From NCBI GenBank assembly GCA_034509425.1, contig JAVTVJ010000118.1, positions 1,178,001 through 1,242,000 of the forward strand: a DNA stretch of 64,000 nucleotides. Reading direction: 5' to 3'. This stretch comes from Eopsaltria australis. Its lineage: Eukaryota; Chordata; Aves; Passeriformes; Petroicidae. Below, piece by piece: positions 1 through 58,600 of this stretch. The notes beneath the pieces are model-generated. The model saw only the letters and a program-made list of their open reading frames with translations, ran no database searches and was not told the origin of the DNA. Positions within the stretch are counted from its first letter, which is position 1. Every line of letters begins with the position of its first letter. Both the position numbers and the translations under genes were made by a program.

Positions 1-2811
1 AAATAATGACTAATGAATTACATGGTGAAGCCAAGGCTTCTTGTTTGAAGGTAAAAGATGTTAGACCTTGCAGCCAAAAAAGAGGATATAGCTGCTTTCC
101 TGCAGCTATTAGGTTTTGTATTCTTTTGGTTTTGTGAATATATTCAAAAGGAAATGGAAAAAAAACTATCTCTAAGGAAACAAAGATCTTCCTTCCTATT
201 GGGAAAGGAGTCAGCAATTCCTTGCCAAGTGAGTAATTTCTTCACTTAAAAGACTTCAAAGTTTTAAAAATTGCTTTTTATACCACAGAGCTTCAATATG
301 AAATTGCATGTGCTCCTAATGGTCAGTGCTGATCTCACCCTTGGCCGGAAATGATACACAGAATGACGGCAGGGAAAGGAGCTGCTTGAGTGAGATGCTG
401 CAATATTACATCTTCCCAGAACAGCTCTGAAAGTACCCTTAATTGTATTGCACACTGACAGAAGTGAGAAGGAAGTGTTTAGGACTGCTCAATGCTTCCA
501 CTGTTAGTTGTCACACAATTTTCAGGCTAAGAAAATATATATAGAATAAATGCAGGAAAACTAAACTACAATTTTAGTTTGACAGTCATACATTGTCTGA
601 AAACATGCCTGGAAATAACATGACTAAAAATAGGACCGTCACATAGTATTTATTTAAGGAGCAAGTAAAGTGAGAACTTTTACATAGCACTACCCATGAA
701 GCTCCAACCACACTGTAGCTGTCTCCTTAGCTCTCATATTCTTTATTTTGAGAAGCTGTTATGAAGACATTAGTGCTGTGCAAATGTCACAACATGAATT
801 GACACAAGTGTCATGAAAGTGTGTTGCATTTTCTTTTTTGAATTTATGATGTAGTGATGTGCTCATCATCAGCACAGCAGCTTTTCTAGCCCCTCTGTCT
901 TTCCAAATGTCATATATTAACCCTAACTTAATGCTCTGGGTCCCTAAACACCTCAGAACTAGATGATGTGACACACAGGACTGTGTTTGTTCTGAGCACT
1001 AATTGCTTTTGAAGGCCCTGGACAATCAGCCTTAGGTCAGTGGTTCAGCCTCTTACATGGTCACGAAGCAAAAACCCCATTTCATGTTGAATCCCCCAAG
1101 TACCATGGAAACCATTTTGTGGAATAAACCCCAACCAAAATCTACACAACATTCAGCCTGTTAAAGCTAAGCAGTCCTCTCCCCTTGCATCCTTTCAGGT
1201 CAGTGTCTTGAGCCCTTGGCAGAGAAAGGAGCCCATGGGAGCTCCTGACAGAGGGGATAACTGTGACAACTTCAGGTGAGTGGAATATTCTGAAGTTCTT
1301 CAAAAATTTCCAACTGCTCAAGCAAGGCTGAATTTTAGCCTGGCTAGCTTAAAGAAAAATTAACAATTTATCTTGATCAGAATTAGAGTCCAATTTATTT
1401 TATATAGAGAAACTTCCTTTTTCTGGAAACTTTAGGAAGCACTTCAACTCAATCTTACTCCAATTGGTTCCTCACCAGCTGTATAAATTTCCAATGAACA
1501 CAGGATGGGAGGAAATAAAATCATACAGTAAATGTGTGATGTGAGCAGCCATAAAGGTGACCTAATACAAAGGGAAAAAGTACTTAACAGGAGAAATCTG
1601 CCAAAATTCTGAGAGAGAAATTGCCAGCCAACCTGGGAGCTGTGAGCGTGGGGACCAGAAGCATTCTTGAGCACAGCCAGCATCTCTGAAATGCAGCTGG
1701 GTACCAGAGACATTCTGAGATACCCTCAGAATGTGCAAGCCCAAGGAACTGTAATAGTAACATCATCTGAAAAGCTGAAAAATAGTCTGGAAAAAGGGGA
1801 TAACATAGGAAGAGAGAATGTATTGGTAACTATCACTGGCTGTTTCAACTGCAAGAGCAGGACAAGTCTCAAAATAGAACTGAAATCATGATCTGTTTGA
1901 TATCCCAGGTGAAAAACAAAAATTAACTGTGTCCTTTGGCTGCTCCAAGTGGTGGTGTCCTCTACTCTCATATGTCTCCATGATAGAGAAATGATTTTCT
2001 ACCCAAATCAGCTCCTCTCTCTCTTCCTGCTCTGCACATCCCTGCCCCCTTCCTACACAGGTCTGCAAGACCTTGGACCATTGTTGGGGAAGCCTTGCTG
2101 ACTCCAAACTCCATGACATGGATTGTGTCTGAAGGGAGATCCTGCTGTTGTTCTACTGTTCCCTCACTAAGCCCAAGTCTGGGGCTGGCCTGTTTTATCT
2201 CCCATCTCTGGGATGGCTGGGCCCCTTCTGAGACAGAGCTCGGTGTCTAATCCACGTGTGTAATTAACCTATCCTAAGTGCATCTGCTGTTGTATTACTG
2301 CCAAATTTGCTTCAGTAGTAACAACTTAGTTGTAACCTATAATTTATATGTATTTATATATATATATGCACAAACATATACACTTAATTGCTACTACAAT
2401 TGGGTGCTGCTATATTTGATTGTTGCTATAAATTTATTGCTGCTGTATCACTGATTCTTGCTGCATCAGTGCTGCAGATACTACTTTGCAATAGCTTTAT
2501 AGATATATATTTGCTTTCTTTATTATAGGTGTACTTGCTAACGTTGAGTTGTGTGGTGTTTGTAGTAATCTGTAATAAAGTAAAGAAAATTAGAGGCTAA
2601 AGCCTCCATGCCCTGTACATCACAAAATCCTACAAACCCATGGTCAAGGTCTTTAAACATCCACAGGCCAGTGGCACCACATCACAACTTAAGTTGTAAC
2701 ACCACAATCTGACACCATATCACAATTTAAGTCACTCAACCCCAGCTCTTAAGTGCAGGATGCAAAACAGCCAAAAAAGAATAAGGAACAACACGCACAG
2801 AATTCTCTAAT
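1..2811. other. Intergenic sequence downstream of TBL1X
   Basis: I recognise no coding region. It contains an exon-like interval at 1199-1275 on the plus strand and an LTR-like or low-complexity stretch at about 2280-2760, listed separately. In mammals the neighbour converging on the TBL1X 3' end is GPR143, which would run on the plus strand here, but I could not identify its coding sequence. Confidence 0.5.
2280..2760. repeat. Degenerate TTGCTGCTATA-rich stretch, possible solo LTR remnant
   Basis: Between about 2385 and 2490 there are several imperfect copies of a TTGCTGCTATA-like word. This follows a TA dinucleotide run (about 2345-2368) and precedes a plus-strand AATAAA at 2573-2578. The words acaacttagttgtaac (2321-2336) and acaacttaagttgtaac (2684-2700) nearly match and flank this core. 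The composition resembles U3/R regions of avian ERVL-type LTRs, but I cannot place TG...CA ends or a duplicated target site with certainty. Confidence 0.25.
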
Positions 2812-2827
2812 ATCAAAATATAGCAAT

Positions 2828-2833
2828 TTATTC
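2828..2833 (-). terminator. Candidate distal poly(A) signal of TBL1X
   Basis: AATAAA on the minus strand, followed at about 30-45 nt by the GU-rich stretch TGTGCGTGTTGTT (about 2798-2786). Signal plus downstream element is the usual cleavage context, predicting a cut near 2808-2818. Confidence 0.5.
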
Positions 2834-5800
2834 AAGACACTGAATATGATCTGTTGATTCTCTCCTTAAAACAAATGAGCTACAATACACAAGGTGAATT
2901 TGAAGAAAGTGTGGGTGGGGGGAGAAACAAAATAAGGATTGATGTTGTTTCAACAGAACCTGGGAAATGCTTAAATGAGAACCAAGTCTGGCTGCAAGTC
3001 TGACACAGACAATAAAAACTGCAGAAGCCAGAATTCAGAATTTCAGTGAGTGGCTGAAAGAACATTTCTGCAATTGACAAAGAACCACATCTTTTAAAAA
3101 GGCAGTAAGAGGAAAAAAAGGAGGAAAAATTAAAAAGGGAAAAAGAAAAAGAAACCCAAAAACAAAGCAGACCCTTACATTTGACAAAGTGCACTTCACT
3201 TGGCTCTAAAATTAGCTATTTTTTAAAACAAATTAAAAGGAAATTTCTAAGATGTAGCATGGGGTTAATGTGTGTATAACCCTGTAAGTCAGGCCCTTTA
3301 CTGCCCCATAAGGGACCCAGTGTTTTCTACATAAAAGACTCAGTATCCTTCTAACCACAGAGTATAGTGGTTTTTCAGAAACTGGGTTTTTTTCACTTCC
3401 AGGCCAGTTCCAGACAGCCAGCAATAATAAAAATCCAGCAAGTCTCTGGATGGTTTCACAATCCTGTTTGGTCACTTAGGTTTTTCCATTTCTCTTCTGT
3501 TACAAAGAACTATAAACAAAATTCTAGGAAGAAATCTTAGGAAGTCCCCTGGGCTGTTGCTTCGTGCAGTTCTGTTGCAGGGAGTTGCGGAGAGGCTCTG
3601 CCAGCTCGGGAATGTGCCACTGCTGGAGGGGAGGGAGAGCTCCCAGGAAGGAGCACAGGGCTGCAGCTCTAGGCTGAGACATCCACCTTGAACCACAGCC
3701 TGGAAAAGCCTCTCTGTCCCCACTGTCCATGTCCTGAAGGAACCATGTCCTTAGGCTAAGATTAACCTTTGCAACTACACCTTCTGCCTTCCTTAATAGC
3801 TCTCATTTTAGCTGAAAACTATCTACACAGCATCTTCCAGGGTTTTCCAGTCTGTAGGAACTCATGGAAAGGAAGAAAAGTGAATTTTCTTAGATCCTCA
3901 CATACACTGCTTTTAACTCTGATGGTCCATATAGAAAACTTTCTGAAGCAGCAGCCTCTCTCACACATGAGCTTTGCAAACCAACTGATATTCAAATTTT
4001 GTTTCTCTTGGCTTCTTACCTCCACGTAGGCAAGCAAAGTGGTGTTCTGACAAATAAAAAAAAATGGAAAAAAAGGAAAAAGGAACAGGCACCACGGACA
4101 CTGCCCTGTTATCTAAAGTAGCTATCCTGGGAACAACTATGAAACACAGGCTGTGGAGCCAGCTGGTCATGCAGCATTGAGCAAATTAATCTCTTCAAAT
4201 CCTGAGGTCTGGCCTATTCAGGTGTCACTCAAGGGACAGAGGAAAGGCCAGAGCCCCAATCAGTGCTGCCCTCCCACAGACCAGCAGCTTCTGCTCGTTA
4301 TTCTCAGAAATGCCACCAAAAACAGCGTCGGAATTTAACCGTTTATATGCAATGACTGCAATCAAATCATTGTCCAAACCGTGCTTCATAGAACCACATG
4401 ATGCCTTTGTATTCAAGTTCAAGACTCCGAGCAAGTCCTCTTCTTTTTTAAAAAGCAGTGACTTTAAATTAGCAGGTACATGTGGTTATTATAAAAGAGT
4501 GCAAAACTGCCACATGGTGATCTACGGCCATGCTCTTGGTGCAGAAAACTAAAACTAACACATAAAAGCATTTAACACAAAAGTAATCCTTGATACTGCC
4601 TGGCATCCAATTATTTGAGACAAATTGCAAACAAGTCGATCACTAATAACCAAAATCCCACATAACTCAGGACTGAGTAACACTTCTAGCAGTTACTTCT
4701 TTTCATTCTTTTCTCCTTTCCAAAGGTGTATCTTTAAGAGATGCAGCTGCAGCTCGCAGTGGCTAGTTCCACTAGAAGGACTAAGATCCCCTACAGATGC
4801 AAGCATACAGAGAAGAAAACTCCAGAGAAAAGATGGTGTTCAGATCCCACGATGATGCCCTGGAGCTCAGCAGGTCTCACAACACCAGTTCAGCCCGAGG
4901 GCTCTGGATTTGCTCAGATCAAATCACACCTTCAGCAGCTGTGGTCAAACCAAGGGGAAGATGCCGTGTGACAGCGACTTTGGGCAGGAAGGTTGGACAT
5001 CTGTACAGAGGTTTGTGGCCTGTTTTGTCTCTCCTATAGATTCTAACCTAGGCTGTAGAGAGGACACCTGTGTGACTCAGCCAGTTCTGAGGATCTAAGT
5101 CATGTCTGACACCACCCCAAGGCTGCCTTATAGTTTACAGGAGTTTTCAGTAAACTCTGCCTATGTGTCCTTTGCATTCATCATTTCCTCAATTAGAGTA
5201 ATGCAGTCTTCAGTTGGCATCTGTGCAGGTGTCAGGACTGCAGTAAGGAAATCCTGTCCGAAGTGGATAGGTGGTGCTTTGGAACTCTCCATCGTCATTC
5301 TGATAATTTCACCCCCCACAACTTTATAGTGGTTTACATGTTGAGATAGAACTGATACATGATGTCATCACCTAATGAATTCATTGTCTTCTGAGCACGG
5401 CACTGAGGACACCCTGGAGGCCAAACCTGTCTGGGCAGACAGAGAGCCTCCAAGTGCAGATCCAGAGCTTTTGTTGCAGGATGCAGCACGCACGTGGCTG
5501 AGGGTGACAGCAGCACAACCTGCTGCAAGGGCAGAGCCTTCTTCTTGGTGTGTGTGGCCCATGGATGGACAGGAGCTTTGGCCAGAGTCCATTCTTCCAC
5601 AGTGACAGATGCAGTCAATATATTTCAGTTCAGCTGGTCTCATTAAGTCAGTGGTAAAACCCCACTGCCTGACTGGAATAATGAATACTGTAAGACAGCA
5701 CTTCTCAGCAAGGCCACAGGCAGCCAAACCCATGTTCTGTCAAAATCTGAACTATCTCTAGAGGAAAGAAGATACACAAGCATTTTCTCCTGGTTACTGA

Positions 5801-6777
5801 AAACAAACAAAAATATAGACTAGAGAAAATGAATGCTATATTTATAGTCTCAGTCTTCTGAATCTCTTTGAATAAGTTTACATCATCAAACAGCCATAAA
5901 AAATGGAATGAGACTACATAAATGGCTGGCTGCTGGAAAAGGACTTTAGTAAAGGACTGGTATTTCTTGTATCAAACACCATTTTTTTCTTACAGCACTT
6001 TCTGAGAGAGGAGAGAAAAAGGATACTGCGCCTTTCATGTTCCCTGGTCTCTGTGTCATTCTTTTTGCTTGAATTACACAACTGGTCTACATTTTGTGGC
6101 CATTTTAGGCTTTTAAAACTGTTTAACATAAAAAATATTTTTTTTCCAAAAATACACTGGGTTCTTTCTGTTAAAAGTCATCTTTCTCCTGTAAAAATCT
6201 TCCCCAGCACTGCATTCTTATATAAAGCACTTATTACACAATTTGCTGAAAGTGCCCTTGAGACGCTAAGATCTGAAGCATGGAGGATTTTTTTTCTTTT
6301 AAACGGAGAGAAAGAAAGGAAAAGGAAGATATAGAAGAGAGGAGAAGCAGTCTGTCAAAAATTTTCATTGTCATGTCCACCTGGCTGCATCTACTATGGG
6401 CATACAGGGAAAAGAGCAAAAAAAAAAAAAAAGGGGCAAAAAGAAAGAGGAGAAAAAAAAGGAAGGAAAAGTTGGGAGTGGAAGGGAGAAATAAAAGGAA
6501 AACAAAAGTTTCATCCTAAGCCTGGGATCCTCCAGGCTGTAATATTCCAGCTGATAGAAAAACCACTGAACAAAAAAAGTAGTCTAGAAAATAGAAAGTG
6601 TTGTGATTACAAAGTTGAGCATTTCATCAGTACAAACTGGTCTTTGAACGTCCTTTGGGAGAGCAACTGTAGTGTCCAAATTGGAAGGAAAAAATACAAC
6701 ACCACATGGAGGAGGATTTTTTTTCCCTTTTGGTTTATCACAGCATTTTTCTTTTTTTTTCTCTTTTTTTTCTCCTT

Positions 6778-6783
6778 TTTATT
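6778..6783 (-). terminator. Candidate proximal poly(A) signal of TBL1X
   Basis: AATAAA on the minus strand about 340 nt after the stop codon, followed by an A/G-rich tract rather than a GU-rich element. It would give a short 3'UTR, but the downstream context is poor. Confidence 0.25.
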
Positions 6784-7123
6784 AATTTTTTTGGCACAGC
6801 TTTTTTTCCCCAGCCATCAGAGCAAGTTCTCAGATGCAAACCAAACAGTGCAATGCCTAGCTGGTGGCTTCATGCTTCCAAGGCTGAATGTTCCAGGTGG
6901 AAACCATTCCCTCCCCCTCTGAAGTGACTGCGTTTTTACTCCTTGAAGAAGGTTACGGACAAAATACAAGTCACCTGTGGCCAGGGAGAGTCGGTTTCAC
7001 GGTACACTCTAACTTTGTTCAAGTTTGTACAGTTCTGGAGCTGTTAAGAATAGTTTTGAAGAGTGCTTCTCCCCACACATTCACTGCTGGTCCATTTGAA
7101 ATTTCTTCTAAAACATTTCATTT

Positions 7124-55050
<47,927 letters not shown>

Positions 55051-55594
55051 CTTAGCCCAACCTCAATATGATGAGGTTTACGAGAAGTGTGATCCACGCT
55101 CTGTTCAAAGGGAGAGAAAATAACAGGTTTTGTTTTATCTTAATTTACTATGAAATGTGTTATCAAAACAGAGGTGGGAATTGCTAAGGTATTTAAAGCT
55201 GTCATACAGTTATTAGAGCTGTAACATCACAATGTGAGGCATCCATTAAATACTGGGAATCAAGTATTCAGACTGTACTGCACCTTTTATTACAATTCAG
55301 GAGCAGTATTTAACACACATGAGAGAGTCAGAGGGAGCATTTTAAATATTGGAAGATTTTCCTTAGGTCAACTGCTTTACTTGTGTGGCTTTCCTACAGG
55401 TTCTTCAGAGACTCCTCTTTACTATGTGAGTGTTTTCAGAACTGCTGGCAATTACAGTCATGTATAACACACCAAATCAGAAGATCTTTGCAGCTCTGAA
55501 TTTGTAATCCAGTTTTCTGTCCAGTTGTTCATCCACTGAAGACAGATTCTTTCCTTAGAAAACCATGTTATGCAACGAATGAGGCAGGAGGGGA

Positions 55595-55610
55595 AGAGAG
55601 AGAGAGAGAG
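55595..55610. repeat. AG dinucleotide microsatellite
   Basis: Eight uninterrupted AG units. Confidence 0.9.
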
Positions 55611-58600
55611 AACACTATATACCTTGAGCCAACAGGGAAGACAAATATCCTTGCATTATATAAAGCTGTAATATTATAATGTCTCCGTTGATTAATGTTG
55701 AGCAAGAATTAAACTCTAATTTTTCATTGAAGTAATTGCAACCTTTAGGATGATGGTTTTACATTACTATTTTGGGCATATACTCTGGTAATAAAAACAC
55801 CGGGTTTAGGTGATAAATTTGTTTGGAACGTTTTCCATTATATCTTGATGATTCATTCCTGTTTGGGAATCTGACTTAAGTAGCTTGGTTTTAAAAGACC
55901 TAAGTACTCCTCAGACATAAACTTTGCAGCTGTGTCAGCCACACCATACCTATAAGTGATCACGCAGAGCTTTGGCCGCAGAGGCGCAAATACAAATGAA
56001 AGACCGTAGGCGTGTGCTGCGTGTTTTGATTTCCCGTATGGCTCTTCTTGGCAAGTGGAAAGGTTGTCTTTGTTCATCGAAAACCTCTTCAGTAATTCCT
56101 GCTGCCCAAAGTAGCACCTGCTACTGCAGGCGATGCTGATCAACAGCACTTCCCCTGCTGATGGTTCAAACCAGCAGGTCACTCATGACTGTAACAGATG
56201 TCTTTGCATATTTATGTAAATGGAGGTCTTTCGAACCCTGGTAAGGTTTTTATTATCCCAAGCTGTATTTTATCAGTAGCTTGGATGCTGGTTTTCCATA
56301 TGAAACCATAGCTTGCTAATTTGGCAGACATCTTCCTCAAATATTTGAGTCTTAATTGGTACAGTTTGCATTTCATGGAGAACAAGAAGAAACAAAGTAC
56401 TGAAAATCATTTGGTCTCCGTAAAGAAGATTTCATCTCCTTTGGAAAGGATGAACACTTTCTGCAAAGATTCTGGCTGAGGACAGCATCAGCTGTATCCA
56501 ACATTCATTCCTGTCATACATGCCACGTATTGCCCTGGGAAGCCACTCAGTCTGTTTTCTCCTCAATCCTTCATCTGCTCAAACTTCTCTGCCACATGAT
56601 TAGGAGATTGGAAGCACTGATAGTGGTAAGGATTGAAGTTACCACGGCTGGCAACTGCAGGCAGTGAAAGCACCACTTCCAGTATAACTTTATACACATT
56701 TCTTCCAGATAAACAGGCTTGGACCTGAATAATTAATAACCCCTGTGCCCTTTTTGCATAACCATCACTGTACAATGAAGAACAAGACAGACATTCACAG
56801 CAACAGTTAAGGCCATTTTCATCTTCGAGTGCTTAAAATACATCTGTATCGTTGCTATGGCCATGATAGTAATAAATCAAGAGAATTTGATAGCTGTGGG
56901 TTGAAAAAAAACCCCCGCTTTTAAAAGCTATTTTAAAAATAGCTGCTTCAGAGTTTGGTGGTAGGAAAGTTGGTAAAGATGAAACCGCTTACAAAAATTC
57001 AGTTTCAGCAATGACGTACTCTGTGGTAAGATGAACTTTATTAAAAAAAAAAAAAATCAAAAAACTTCAAATGCCATTTCTGAGTGCATCCTGACAATCT
57101 GAGACACTAACATGATATTTCCCACATACAGAGGGTTGCTTTGCGAAAGGGAAAGGAAGAATGCTGGGTTTTGTCTGTTTTCTAAAGATGACTTTTCTTA
57201 AATTAATTAAAATGAGAGAAAATCAACGTGATTGCAAAATAGTCTCTCAGCTCCAGAAAAAACCCCTCTATAGCAACTACCTTAGAATCAGAATCCCAAG
57301 AACACCCAGTAATAGTTGGATTTACAATGCATTTTCTCTAAAGTCGGTCAACAGGAATTACTTCGACAGGAGTCAGATCATATCTTGATACACACATTGT
57401 TACCATGCCACAAATAACCAGATGATCTCCACTCATATATTTAAGGTTTCTTCCCTCCCACAGATGCCAGTGTAACAATCAAACACACAAGTGTAAAAGC
57501 TTTTACTCGTCCAAAGCAAGACACAGATTTTGGCTTTTACCCAGAGAAATCTATTCATTAGAAATTTGGCTGACCACACTCAATTTCATTAATGCTCTTT
57601 CTGAATCCCTCCTTCTCTGCAAATAAACAGTCCAAACAAAAGTAGCTAAAAAAGACATGGTGGGGAGGAGAGGAACATCCTTATGCTTTGTGTATCTCCA
57701 AGACCGATTAATAAGGAACAAACAACTAGTGTCCCCCTCAATACATTTTTAAATATAGAAATGCAAACTTCTGTAGGAAATCACAGAAACTTTCAGTTAC
57801 CACTGTGATAGATTTATTTCCACTAACTGATGGCCTCCTTTTGTTACTGACAACTGGTATTACCTAGATTAATAGTTTTTCAAAAGAAATGAAGCGCAGT
57901 TTATAAACAATACTGACGTGCCTTTGGAGACATTTCACATTTAAACCAGCAATAACATCTTAATTCTTCAAAATGTCGAGAGGATTAACAAAAAGCATTC
58001 AAACGTCCTTGAACTTTCTTTGCTTGAAACACTTTTTCCTGCAGCCAATTACACATAATGGGGAGTTCTATTTACTTCAACCTCACTTAAAAAATCTGGC
58101 TTGTGATCCTGTAGATATTTAAGAATGCCCAAACATGTGACCTGAGCCAATTAAGACTTCCCAAAGTAAAATGGATGCAAAATATACGAAGCCCATCAGT
58201 GGATGGATGGGTCGTCAAGATCATGCAAAATGTTTAAATGTTTTATTATTTTAAATAAACACTTAGCTCTTAGTTCTATTAGGATGGGTTTGCAGAAATG
58301 CTTCCCATGTACCTCAAATACCACCATTGCGCTTCCAGGGCTGCTTGTCTTTTGCTGAACCCAATGAGTCACTTGGCGTTGAGCTGGCTCCAGCGAAGCT
58401 AAAACTGCAGCACGCTCCCCTGTGCTCGGGGCAGCCAGGACAGCCTCCTTCCCAGAGTGACCACAGGACCTGATTTGGCTCTGTGCACCGACATACCACT
58501 GTTCTCAAATTAAACCTTCCTGCAGTACTGGGAATCCTGCTAATGGGCCATGCAAGTGGCTCTGGAGAAGTCAGCCTCACATAGAGCCATGGTTCAGTAC

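Larger units (their letters stand above)
2812..7123 (-). other. TBL1X: TBL1X 3'UTR (inferred extent)
   Basis: The transcript continues below the stop codon with no competing gene. Canonical AATAAA signals I noticed are at 6783-6778 (proximal) and 2833-2828 (distal); the distal one has a GU-rich downstream element. The interval includes long plus-strand purine runs (6279-6520) and pyrimidine runs (6718-6790). The open frames inside it, including a 184-codon one at 6368-6922 on the plus strand, are low-complexity and look like chance. A UTR of about 4.3 kb is plausible for this gene, but the boundary is inferred. Confidence 0.55.

Noticed and set aside
6368..6922. 184-codon open frame on the plus strand
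   Set aside because: Consists largely of Lys-rich and Phe-rich low complexity from the purine and pyrimidine runs in the 3'UTR.
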